The notes beneath the pieces are model-generated. The model saw only the letters and a program-made list of their open reading frames with translations, did no database searches and had not been told where the DNA came from. Positions 1 through 7,427 of a stretch of 64,000 nt of DNA are shown one piece after another (the stretch's first letter is position 1; every line of letters starts with the position of its first letter). The DNA is from RH-AL1 sp965198485. GTDB taxonomy: Bacteria > Pseudomonadota > Alphaproteobacteria > Rhizobiales > Beijerinckiaceae. The translations under genes were made by a program, and so were the position numbers. Location: positions 2,232,001 through 2,296,000 of the forward strand of contig CBDAPQ010000005.1 of assembly GCA_965198485.1 (NCBI GenBank), written 5' to 3'.

Positions 1-501
1 CGCGGGCAGTTGCTCGTTTGCCTCTTCCTCGCGGCCTGGTACGGCATCGGCCTGACGATCATCGGCCTTAACTTCGGCCTACTCATCGGTCTGCTCGGCG
101 GCATCCTCTCGTTCGTGCCGTATATCGGCTCGCTCATCGTGCTGGTGCTGTCGCTCCTGATCGCGATCGTGCAAGGTTGGCCGAGCTGGCACCTGCCGGC
201 CTTCGCGCTAGGCGTCGTGCTCGTTGGGCAGTTCCTCGAAGGAAACGTGCTCTCGCCCAAGCTCGTCGGCGACAAGGTCGGGCTGCACCCTGTCTGGATC
301 ATCTTCGCGCTGCTCGGCTTCGGCAGCGTCTTCGGCTTTACCGGCCTCCTGGTCGCCGTTCCAGTGGCTTCGGCGATGGGCGTGCTACTGCGCTACGCCA
401 CGCGGCGCTACCGCGAGAGCCCGATCTATACGGGGGAGATCGCGAGCGAGCCGACCGTGTCGCTCGAGGCGCCGCCGGCCGCCGCGGCTCGGATCGCGTG
501 A
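1..501 (+). CDS. AI-2E family transporter (PerM/UPF0118), C-terminal part
   Basis: The gene is cut by the window start; the frame is open from base 1 and ends with TGA at 499-501. The visible 166 residues hold several hydrophobic segments and the family's terminal block, including GNVLSPKLVGDKVGLHP followed by a last membrane hairpin ending in LLVAVPVASAMGVLLRY. This block is typical of the eight-helix AI-2E/PerM permeases, inner-membrane proteins credited with export of AI-2 or with ion antiport; the substrate cannot be told here. The short tail after about residue 140 is polar and Ala/Pro-rich. hdaA starts 17 bases downstream, so the two are probably co-transcribed. The family call is firm, the substrate unknown. 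Confidence 0.9.
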   Translation, partial: RGQLLVCLFLAAWYGIGLTIIGLNFGLLIGLLGGILSFVPYIGSLIVLVLSLLIAIVQGWPSWHLPAFALGVVLVGQFLEGNVLSPKLVGDKVGLHPVWIIFALLGFGSVFGFTGLLVAVPVASAMGVLLRYATRRYRESPIYTGEIASEPTVSLEAPPAAAARIA

Positions 502-518
502 CAGGATTGGCCGCTTCT

Positions 519-1196
519 ATGTCCCGTCAGCTGGTGTTCGACCTCGCGCGCGCACCTGGCTTCGACCGGGACGATTTTCTCGTATCCGCCGCCAACGAGG
601 CGGCAGTCGCCGCGGTGCGAGCATGGCCCGCTTGGCCCTCTCGGAGCCTGCTGCTCGTCGGGCCGTCGGGATCGGGAAAGAGCCACCTTGCTTCGATATG
701 GGCCGCGGAGACCGGGGCGACCTCGGCCTCGTTGAACGCCGAGCTTCCCACATCTCTGTGGGATGGAGGCGGTCGCTGCGTGGTGCTCGAGGACTGCGAT
801 CGGAGTGTCATCGCCGAAACGCCGCTCTTCCATGCGCTCAACCTAGCCCGCGAGACCGACGGCTGGCTTCTGCTAACGGCGCGCGCCATACCTCAGGCCT
901 GGGACATTGCGACGCCTGACCTTGCATCAAGGCTTCGCCTTGCAACCTTGGCAAAGATCGAAAAACCGGATGACGAGCTGGTGAAAGCCGTGCTGGTAAA
1001 GCTGTTTGCCGACCGGCAGATCACGATTGACGAGGATGTGGTGAGTTATGCGGCTCGTCACTGTGAGCAATCGCTGGACGCGGTAAACCGGTTCGTCGCT
1101 ACGGTCGACGAAACAGCCCTATCGATCGGCCGGCGAATCACCAGGCCACTTGCTGCGTCGACGCTGGCAATGCTCCAAGCCGGTACCACGGAATGA
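519..1196 (+). CDS. hdaA: HdaA-like DnaA regulatory inactivator
   Basis: A 225-residue protein related to the AAA+ domain of DnaA without its DNA-binding domain. Walker A is GPSGSGKS at about residues 48-55 and a Walker B-like strand VVLEDCD lies near residue 90. Alphaproteobacterial HdaA (Hda in E. coli) binds the beta sliding clamp and stimulates ATP hydrolysis by DnaA, preventing re-initiation of replication. The N-terminus MSRQLVFDL resembles the clamp-binding peptide (QL-F/L-DL) of the family, which supports the ATG at 519; a longer upstream reading would run inside the preceding permease gene. The gene follows that permease by 17 bases. Function is inferred from family and motifs. Confidence 0.88.
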   Translation: MSRQLVFDLARAPGFDRDDFLVSAANEAAVAAVRAWPAWPSRSLLLVGPSGSGKSHLASIWAAETGATSASLNAELPTSLWDGGGRCVVLEDCDRSVIAETPLFHALNLARETDGWLLLTARAIPQAWDIATPDLASRLRLATLAKIEKPDDELVKAVLVKLFADRQITIDEDVVSYAARHCEQSLDAVNRFVATVDETALSIGRRITRPLAASTLAMLQAGTTE

Positions 1197-1199
1197 CCA

Positions 1200-1772
1200 T
1201 CAGGGCCCGACGTAGCGCACCTTGGCGCCGCGGGCATCGACGATTTCGGTGCCGGCCACGATCGGGTTGGCTACCGCGGCGGAGCGGCCCGAGGCAATCG
1301 TGTCAGGCTTCAGGCTGCCGCGAAGCGGATCGTTGCGCGTCGTGTCGACGGCGGCAAGGGCTTGGCGCTCCTGCTTCGGCACACCGCGCACTTCGTCGAG
1401 AGACGCGAAGTCCGCTGCCGTGTGACGACTCTCGCGATCGTCGCCGGTGTAGACCTGGATGCCACCTTTCATCATGACAGCATCGCCGGTCTGTAGCGTA
1501 ACGTCATGCATCAAATCGGTCGGCTTCTGCAGCTTCGGCTTGTTATCGACCACAACCTTACGCTTGGTGCGATGGTGGACTGGCGCGTCCTGCTCGAAGT
1601 GGGGAGCAGCGTAGCCATAGGAGGGTGCAGGAGCAACCTGCGGCGCCTCCTGAGGAGCCATGCCGAAAAGCTGTTCGAGAAAACCGGCGTGCGCCGTGCC
1701 GGGCAATGTTGCGACGCCCAGGGAGATGGCGACGGCAGAAGCACCGGCGCGGGAAGCGAAGATCTTGTTCAT
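1200..1772 (-). CDS. exported protein of unknown function
   Basis: A protein of 190 residues starting at the ATG at 1772, preceded by a GAGGGG ribosome-binding site. An upstream in-frame start would add 16 residues but places polar residues before the signal peptide. A signal peptide spans about residues 1-29 and probably ends at AHA. After it come a Pro/Ala-rich stretch, a basic stretch (HHRTKRK) and a C-terminal region with two patterns typical of small beta domains: DVTLQTGDAVMMKGGIQVY and VAGTEIVDARGAKVRYVGP. I do not recognise a named family. It converges on hdaA with only three bases between the stop codons. Likely periplasmic. Confidence 0.7.
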   Translation of the reverse strand: MNKIFASRAGASAVAISLGVATLPGTAHAGFLEQLFGMAPQEAPQVAPAPSYGYAAPHFEQDAPVHHRTKRKVVVDNKPKLQKPTDLMHDVTLQTGDAVMMKGGIQVYTGDDRESRHTAADFASLDEVRGVPKQERQALAAVDTTRNDPLRGSLKPDTIASGRSAAVANPIVAGTEIVDARGAKVRYVGP

Positions 1773-1816
1773 GTTGACCCCTCGTGGCTGACACAACGTC
1801 GCAGCATCGGGATGGT

Positions 1817-2671
1817 TCACGCCGCTTGGCGGGCGTCGGCATAGCGGGCGTATTCCGCGCGAACCACATCCTCGCCGTAGGTCCGTTCGAGCCGGCGCAC
1901 CGTGAAATGGCCGGTTGCGAGCGATTGGAAATAATCGGCGAAGGCGTAGTTAATCGCCGCCCCGCCGGCTGCCCCAACGATGGGTACCGCCTGAGCCGCG
2001 AGTTTTTCCGACACGACGATGCCGAAGCGCGAGCTGATCTGCGCGACGAGCCGCACCAGCACCGGTGCTCCCTCGGCGGCCACGCCACCCGCTGCCACGT
2101 ACTGAGTCGCTTCGCTGATGGTCTTTGCGATCAGGCCGCGCGTGGCGAAATAGCCGCTGTCCAAAATGCCCTTTTCGCCATCCTGAGCCCCCAAAGCGAA
2201 CACCTCAAGGCAGGCCAGCACGGCTCTCGGGTCGGACAAGTCCTCGCCCTCGCGCCGAGCGATCTCCGCAATCGACCGAAGGATGATGATGGTCGACATC
2301 GGCAGCTCGATCGGCAGGCTCGACATGCCGAAAAGGCCGCCGGCTGCCCCGGATGCTGCCGCCGCGGCACGATGGAGGAAGCGCGTATCCCGCTGCGGCT
2401 TGGTCGAGAGCGTCCGCAACGCGACCCTCATAGCCGACTGAATCGCGTTCCCCGCCGCGCGATCGACCAGCCCGGAGACGCCGATCGGCAACATGCGGCT
2501 GAGCGAGCCGAGCTGCTTACCGATGGTGCGGGCGATCCGCGTCGCCAAGTTGGTGTGCTCCAGCGCGTGCACAGCGTTTTTGAGAGCCTCGCGGTCGGCT
2601 TCCGGGAGGGGCGAGTTGGAGAGCATCAAGCCTCCGACGGTAGCGGGTAGATTGGACGTCGTCTCGCTCAT
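1817..2671 (-). CDS. EcsC family protein
   Basis: A 284-residue protein matching the EcsC family over most of its length. Visible family features are a central Ala/Gly-rich amphipathic region with FGMSSLPIELPMSTIIILRS, the stretch GEDLSDPRAVLACLEVFALG, and a C-terminal helix pair around VPIVGAAGGAAINYAFADYF. EcsC in Bacillus is linked to the EcsAB transporter; in proteobacteria these proteins are membrane-associated and poorly characterised, so no precise role is claimed. It lies upstream of the exported protein at 1200-1772 on the same strand with a 44-base gap, so the two may form one operon. Confidence 0.85.
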   Translation of the reverse strand: MSETTSNLPATVGGLMLSNSPLPEADREALKNAVHALEHTNLATRIARTIGKQLGSLSRMLPIGVSGLVDRAAGNAIQSAMRVALRTLSTKPQRDTRFLHRAAAAASGAAGGLFGMSSLPIELPMSTIIILRSIAEIARREGEDLSDPRAVLACLEVFALGAQDGEKGILDSGYFATRGLIAKTISEATQYVAAGGVAAEGAPVLVRLVAQISSRFGIVVSEKLAAQAVPIVGAAGGAAINYAFADYFQSLATGHFTVRRLERTYGEDVVRAEYARYADARQAA

Positions 2672-2866
2672 CGTCGTGGCTCCGCAGGGTCACAAAGCAA
2701 CGGCAGAGCCGTCGCTTTGGTTCGGCATGGTTTGGTGCGACCTGCCGCACGAACCTCGATGGTTTAACTGAGGATTAAGCCGAGCCGACGTTTGACGCTG
2801 CGGCGCTTTTGCTGGAGGTTTCTGAGCATCCGAGGCGCGTCTCGCGCCGCTTGGAGGATGTCGACC

Positions 2867-3382
2867 ATGCGCCTGATCATCCCGCTCGCCGCCGCCACGC
2901 TGTTCGCTGCCACCTCAGGCGGAGGCTTCGCCGCCTCGGCGGTGCAGAAAGAGTGCTCCGCCAAGTATCAGGCGGCCAAGAGCGGTGGCACGCTCAATGG
3001 CATGACCTACAACCAGTTCTACAGTCAGTGCGCCAAGGAGGAGAAGACGGAGAAGGCCGGCGGCTCGGCGACGCCGACCACGACTGCCGCCCCGACCACG
3101 ACTGCGCCGGCGGCCGCGCCGCGGGCTCCGACGACGACGTCCGCCGCTCCTGCTCCTGCGCCTGCTGCGCCGACCACGGCGACGACCGGCGGGGCCGCGG
3201 TGTTTCCCACCGCGGTCTCCGCCGATTTCTCGAAGGAGAGCGCAGGCAAGGCGCGGATGCATACCTGCCTCGCGCAGTACAAGGCCAACGGGTCCAGTAA
3301 GGGCACCGCGAACGCCGGGCTGAAATGGATCGAGAAGGGCGGTGGCTACTACAGCGAGTGCAACAAGCGTCTGAAAGGCTAA
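2867..3382 (+). CDS. small exported protein with two Cys-containing repeats, PsiF-like
   Basis: A 171-residue protein starting at the ATG at 2867; a GGAGG lies nine bases upstream, whereas it would abut the alternative ATG at 2858. A signal peptide covers about residues 1-22. Two related modules follow: the first runs from KECSAKYQAAKSGGTLNGM to a second cysteine (YSQCAKE), the second from MHTCLAQYKAN to SECNKRLKG at the C-terminus. They are separated by about 60 residues rich in Ala, Pro and Thr. The CxxKYxAxK...C pattern recalls PsiF-type modules of phosphate-starvation proteins, but this is resemblance only. Probably periplasmic with two disulfides. Confidence 0.72.
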   Translation: MRLIIPLAAATLFAATSGGGFAASAVQKECSAKYQAAKSGGTLNGMTYNQFYSQCAKEEKTEKAGGSATPTTTAAPTTTAPAAAPRAPTTTSAAPAPAPAAPTTATTGGAAVFPTAVSADFSKESAGKARMHTCLAQYKANGSSKGTANAGLKWIEKGGGYYSECNKRLKG

Positions 3383-3389
3383 TCGCTCC

Positions 3390-3956
3390 TCAGACGTACG
3401 CCACCGCCGCTGCGACCATCCCCGCCACGCCGAGGCCGATCGCGGTATAATAGGGCCAGCGCCGCCCGCGCATGACGATGGCGATCGTGGCGATGGCGAT
3501 CGAGATGTGCAACAGCGTCGCCGCCACCGTCAGGATCTGGTGGCGGTTCTCGTGCCGATCGGAAGCCTCGTTCTCGTCGTGGACGGTCTTCTCGAGCTCC
3601 TCGGCCTTCTTCTGAGTCTCGCGGGACTGGTTCTCGTACTCCTTGGACTTGGCCCTGTATCCCGCGAGCTTGTCGGGAGCGGCGGTGTCGCTGGCGAGGT
3701 CGTAGAGCGTCTTCTTGGTGCTCTGCCGCGAGAAGAAGCCCCACTGGTCGGTGGCCTGGTTCTGCCGGATCGCCGCCGCGGTCTTGGAGGAGATCGTCTC
3801 CGCCGTCTCGATCGTCTCCAGCGAGCCGACGGCGGCTGAGAGCACCGCCAGCACGGCGATGGTGATCGAGACCCTGGCGAGGAAGGCGTCGCCGGAATGC
3901 GCGACGTGCCCGGCATGTTCGGCGTGCTCGAAATGCTCTATAGGCGATTCGCTCAT
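3390..3956 (-). CDS. DUF4337 domain membrane protein
   Basis: A 188-residue protein starting at the ATG at 3956, which has GGAGG seven bases upstream. A His-rich cytosolic N-terminus (EHFEHAEHAGHVAHSG) precedes a membrane helix at about 25-45. A long charged, coiled-coil-like region carries KTLYDLASD and KAEELEKTVHDENEASDRH, and two C-terminal membrane helices follow. This layout and the QATDQWGFFSRQSTKKT stretch match DUF4337. Function is unknown. The gene converges on the exported protein ending at 3382 with seven bases between them and is divergent from the methyltransferase at 4099. Confidence 0.82.
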   Translation of the reverse strand: MSESPIEHFEHAEHAGHVAHSGDAFLARVSITIAVLAVLSAAVGSLETIETAETISSKTAAAIRQNQATDQWGFFSRQSTKKTLYDLASDTAAPDKLAGYRAKSKEYENQSRETQKKAEELEKTVHDENEASDRHENRHQILTVAATLLHISIAIATIAIVMRGRRWPYYTAIGLGVAGMVAAAVAYV

Positions 3957-4098
3957 GGCGTCCTCCGTCGCACGGGCTTTTCGCACCGGGAGAGATACGC
4001 GGCAACGCTTGGTGCAGCCTCGATGGACAGCGGCGGCAGCGCCGCCCTATAAGCCGGGCGCGCGGTCGCGACGGGCGGCCCCTTTCTGCCGGATTCTG

Positions 4099-4797
4099 AT
4101 GCAGGCTGCCGCTCCCATTTCCGATCTCATCGCCGAGTCCGCGATCCGCCGCCAGACGATGGTGGACTGTCAGGTTCGCACCTTCGACGTGACGGACCAG
4201 CGCGTCATCGCCCGCTTCCTCGCCGTGCCGCGCGAGCACTGCCTGCCGGCGCAGGTCCGCGATCTCGCCTATTCCGACGTTGGCATCACCACGCCGGCCG
4301 GCCGTTACTTGCTACCGCCGCTGGTGCTCGCTCGCATGATCCAGGACGCGCGGGTGCGCTCAAGCGACAGCGTCCTCGATGTCGCCGCCGGCTCGGGCTA
4401 CGGCAGCGCGATCTTGTCGGGGCTCGCCGCCAGCGTGACGGCGCTCGAAGCCTCGACCGAACTGCAGGCCGAGCTCCGCGCCGGCCTGGCGGCAGCCGGC
4501 GCCACCGGCGTGCGTGCCGAGGAAGGCGCGCTCGAAGCCGGTGTGGCCTCCGGCGCGCCCTACGACGTCATCGTCGTCGAGGGTGCCGTCGAGACCAACC
4601 TCGACGGCCTGTTCGAGCAGCTCGCGGAGGGCGGTCGTCTCGTGGCGATCCGGCGTGCCGCCTTGGACCCGACCGGCCGCGCGGCCAAGGTGACGTGTTG
4701 GGAGAAGCGCCATGCCGAGATCGGCACGCGCTATCTGTTCGACGCCTCGGCTCCCGTCCTTCCCGCGTTTCGCACCGCCGCCGCCTTCGTCTTCTGA
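4099..4797 (+). CDS. protein-L-isoaspartate O-methyltransferase family protein
   Basis: A 232-residue cytoplasmic SAM-dependent methyltransferase of the Pcm family. The N-terminal block with RRQTMVDCQVRTFDVTD and VPREHCLPA is typical of the alphaproteobacterial branch. SAM-binding motif I reads VLDVAAGSGYGSA at about residues 94-106, followed by motif II VTALEAS and the later strand YDVIVVEGAVE. Classical Pcm repairs isoaspartyl residues; this branch often lacks parts of the substrate-binding loop, so true repair activity is uncertain. It lies immediately upstream of tolC, popZ and valS, an order I recognise from other Hyphomicrobiales. ATG 4099 is the first start after the divergent promoter region. 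Confidence 0.83.
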   Translation: MQAAAPISDLIAESAIRRQTMVDCQVRTFDVTDQRVIARFLAVPREHCLPAQVRDLAYSDVGITTPAGRYLLPPLVLARMIQDARVRSSDSVLDVAAGSGYGSAILSGLAASVTALEASTELQAELRAGLAAAGATGVRAEEGALEAGVASGAPYDVIVVEGAVETNLDGLFEQLAEGGRLVAIRRAALDPTGRAAKVTCWEKRHAEIGTRYLFDASAPVLPAFRTAAAFVF

Positions 4798-4912
4798 AAA
4801 GGCGGGATTGGTCCGAGGCTTCGCACGACGGCTTGTCGCATTTTTGCGCCACAGAGGGCATTTCGCGAAACGACGACTCCGCCGCCGCCGCGATCCTTTA
4901 TAAGCTTCCCTT

Positions 4913-6466
4913 ATGATGGGTAATCGAATCGACCACCCAGGCGGTGGATGGCCGTCAAACCTAGACGCCGCGTTCCACCGTTCCGGCCTGAGTTCACTTA
5001 CGGTGTTGGTCGCAATAGGAACGACATTGGGGCTGGCCTCCGGCGCGGCCCGAGCCGAGACTATTTCCAGCGCTCTGTCGCGCGCCTACATGGGCAATCC
5101 CGACCTCAACCAGCAGCGTGCCTCGACGCGCGCGACGGATGAGAACGTGTCACGGGCGAAATCCAGCTACAGGCCGCAGGTGGTCGGCACCAGCGCGGTC
5201 GGCTTCAACCACACGGAGCTTTCGCTTGGCTCCAGCATTGCCTCGACGTCGAATGCGACGACCACCGGGGCCTCGGTGGTAGGCGCGGGCGCTGCGGGCG
5301 TCGGGACGAGCGCCGCCGCGGCCAGCACCAACAACAGCGTCTCGTCGTTGAACTCCAACACCTTCCCGTCGCAGGCCCAGCTCACCATCACGCAGAACAT
5401 CTTCAACGGCAACCGCTCGGCCAACGGCGTGAAACAGGCCGAATCGCAGGTTTTTGAAGCGCGCGAGACGACCCGCAACACCGAGCAGAACACCTTGCTC
5501 AACGGTGCCACCGCCTACATGAACGTGTTGCGCGACACGGCCATCCTCGAGCTCAACAAGAACAACATCACCGTGCTGGAAGAGCAGCTCAGGCAGACGC
5601 GCGACCGCTTCAACGTCGGCGAGGTGACCCGCACCGACGTGGCGCAATCCGAATCCAGCCTCGCCAACGCCCGCTCCCAGTACTTCACCGCGCAGGCCAA
5701 CCTGCAGACCTCGATCGCCAACTACCGCCAGACCATCGGCGTCGAGCCGCGCCGGCTCGAGGCCGCCCGCCCTATCGACGCGCTGCTGCCGCCGACGCTC
5801 GACCAGGCTATCCAGATATCCTTCACCGAGCATCCCTCGATCGCAGCGGCGTTGCACAACGTCGATGTTGCGCAACTCCAGGTGCAGATCAACGAGGCGG
5901 CGCTCTACCCGACGCTGAACATCGTCGGCAACGTCCAGGCGGCTAACGCCTACGAAGGATACCCCGCGGGCAAGCTCTTCAACGGCAGCATCCTAGGCCA
6001 GCTCAACGTGCCACTCTACACCGGCGGTTTGGACTTCGCCAACGTGCGCCAAGCCAAGGAGCTGCTCGCCCAGGCGCGGCTGCAGGCTGACCTTCAGCGC
6101 GACACCGTGCGCGCCAACGTGGTCTCGAACTGGGGTTTGCTGCAATCCTCCAAGGCCGTGGTCCGCTCGGCTCAGGCGGCGGTGAAATCCTCCGAGATCG
6201 CCCTCGACGGCGTGCGCGAGGAGGCCAAAGTCGGACAGCGCACCACCCTCGACGTGCTGATCGCCCAGCAGACGCTGCTGCAGTCGCGCGTCAGCCTGGT
6301 GTCGGCGCAGCGCGACCGCGTCGTCGCCACCTACGCGGTCGAGTCGGCCGTGGGTCGGCTGTCGGCGGCCAATCTCAACCTCGCCGTGATTGAGTATGAT
6401 CCGACACTCCACCTCGAGCAGGTCAAGGACAAGTGGTTCGGCTTGCGGACACCCGACGGGCGTTAA
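4913..6466 (+). CDS. tolC: TolC family outer membrane efflux protein
   Basis: About 517 residues. A long N-terminus with a hydrophobic segment ending near ASGAARA (about residue 47) is the probable signal peptide; the mature part begins ETISSALSRAYMGNPDLNQQRA, the start of the TolC helical barrel. The family's inner repeat is visible: VTRTDVAQSESSLANARSQ in the first half and VGQRTTLDVLIAQQTLLQSR in the second. TolC trimers form the outer-membrane channel for type I secretion and RND/ABC export. An Ala/Ser/Thr/Asn-rich insertion at about residues 105-145 lies in the first extracellular hairpin. ATG occurs at both 4913 and 4916. Confidence 0.92.
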   Translation: MMGNRIDHPGGGWPSNLDAAFHRSGLSSLTVLVAIGTTLGLASGAARAETISSALSRAYMGNPDLNQQRASTRATDENVSRAKSSYRPQVVGTSAVGFNHTELSLGSSIASTSNATTTGASVVGAGAAGVGTSAAAASTNNSVSSLNSNTFPSQAQLTITQNIFNGNRSANGVKQAESQVFEARETTRNTEQNTLLNGATAYMNVLRDTAILELNKNNITVLEEQLRQTRDRFNVGEVTRTDVAQSESSLANARSQYFTAQANLQTSIANYRQTIGVEPRRLEAARPIDALLPPTLDQAIQISFTEHPSIAAALHNVDVAQLQVQINEAALYPTLNIVGNVQAANAYEGYPAGKLFNGSILGQLNVPLYTGGLDFANVRQAKELLAQARLQADLQRDTVRANVVSNWGLLQSSKAVVRSAQAAVKSSEIALDGVREEAKVGQRTTLDVLIAQQTLLQSRVSLVSAQRDRVVATYAVESAVGRLSAANLNLAVIEYDPTLHLEQVKDKWFGLRTPDGR

Positions 6467-6483
6467 CCATGTAAGACGAAGGG

Positions 6484-6503
6484 CGGGTGCCTTTCGGCGC
6501 CCG
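6484..6503. terminator. hairpin after tolC, possible terminator
   Basis: An 8-bp stem (CGGGTGCC / GGCGCCCG, one G-T pair) with a TTTC loop begins 18 bases after the tolC stop. No run of T follows, so this is not a classical intrinsic terminator; it may stabilise the tolC mRNA end or assist termination. Confidence 0.4.
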
Positions 6504-6525
6504 ACGGCCGGCACGCCTTGCCCCC

Positions 6526-6566
6526 GTGATGGTTAAGCTTCTAGATTAAGCGAGAGTAACCATCAC
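6526..6566. promoter_or_regulatory. perfect 10-bp inverted repeat upstream of popZ
   Basis: GTGATGGTTA at 6526-6535 is the exact reverse complement of TAACCATCAC at 6557-6566, with an AT-rich 21-base centre that carries two TTAA tetramers 9 bases apart (6533 and 6546). It lies 53 bases before the popZ start. It could be a regulator site or a transcript hairpin. The TTAA spacing does not match the TTAA-N7-TTAA consensus of CtrA, so a CtrA site is only a loose possibility. Confidence 0.4.
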
Positions 6567-6619
6567 GATTGCCCGCCCGGGCAGCCGATCGGCATCCTTC
6601 ACCAGCCCATGTCGAGGCC

Positions 6620-7351
6620 ATGAACGCACCCAATCCCGTTCCTCCCCCGACCAGCGGTGGGGATGCGCGCGCCTACGAGCCGTCGATGGAGGAGATCCTG
6701 GCCTCCATCCGGCGGATCATCGCCGACGACCAATCCTTGCCGACCCGAGCCCGAGCGGAGGAGGCGCCGTCGGTCGAGGCCGCGCCCGCCCCGGTCCACG
6801 TCCTTCGTTCCGAGGAATCGTCGGACTCGAAGGAGGAGCCTCCTGAGCCCGCGAGTGTCGAGCCGGCGCCTGCGCAACCCGAACCCGAGGACAACGCGAT
6901 GATGGCGCAAGGTCTGATCGCCGCTCCGCAGTTCCCTTCGCCGGAGATGCCGATGCCCCAGCCTGTTGCCGCGGCGCAGCCCGCCCCTGTCCTGGCGGAA
7001 CGGCTCGATGCGATCCATCAGCAGACGCATGGCGAGGCTGCCAAGCAGGAGATCGCGACGCGCCTGGGCGGCAGCGACGATTATTTCGATCCGCCAGAGG
7101 AGCATGATCGTCCCGGCGCCCTGCCAACGGAGGCCGGCCCGCTGTTCTCGGTAACCACCAACAGCTCGGTCGCCTCCGCTTTCAACGTCCTGGCGGCGAG
7201 CCGGCTCGCCGACAATTCCGAGGAGCTGCTCGGCATGGCGAAAGACATGATCCGGCCGCTGCTGCGCTCCTGGCTCGACGAGAACTTGCCGAGCATGGTC
7301 GAGCGCTTGGTACGCGACGAGATCGAGCGGGTGGCTCGCGGCGGTCGCTGA
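6620..7351 (+). CDS. popZ: PopZ, cell pole-organizing protein (DUF2497)
   Basis: A 243-residue protein with the three-part PopZ layout. A conserved N-terminal helix is seen as YEPSMEEILASIRRIIADDQ (about residues 18-37). A long acidic Pro/Glu-rich disordered linker follows (about 40-150). The C-terminal helical oligomerisation region contains LLGMAKDMIRPLLRSWLDEN and MVERLVRDEIERVARG. PopZ forms a polymeric matrix at cell poles that anchors ParB and cell-cycle regulators; in Hyphomicrobiales it usually marks the growing or new pole. The start at 6620 places the conserved helix near the N-terminus as in other family members. valS follows on the same strand. Confidence 0.93.
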   Translation: MNAPNPVPPPTSGGDARAYEPSMEEILASIRRIIADDQSLPTRARAEEAPSVEAAPAPVHVLRSEESSDSKEEPPEPASVEPAPAQPEPEDNAMMAQGLIAAPQFPSPEMPMPQPVAAAQPAPVLAERLDAIHQQTHGEAAKQEIATRLGGSDDYFDPPEEHDRPGALPTEAGPLFSVTTNSSVASAFNVLAASRLADNSEELLGMAKDMIRPLLRSWLDENLPSMVERLVRDEIERVARGGR

Positions 7352-7427
7352 CCCACGCGGTGCGTTGACAGTGTCGGACGCGTCCGCTTTCTAACGGTAC
7401 GACCGGCAGCACACCACCTTGGGTAGC

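Noticed and set aside
177..518. N-terminal extension of hdaA by 114 residues
   Set aside because: It lies inside the AI-2E permease gene in another frame and is Arg-rich without family sequence.
6533..6549. CtrA binding site upstream of popZ
   Set aside because: The two TTAA tetramers are 9 bases apart, not the 7 of the consensus.
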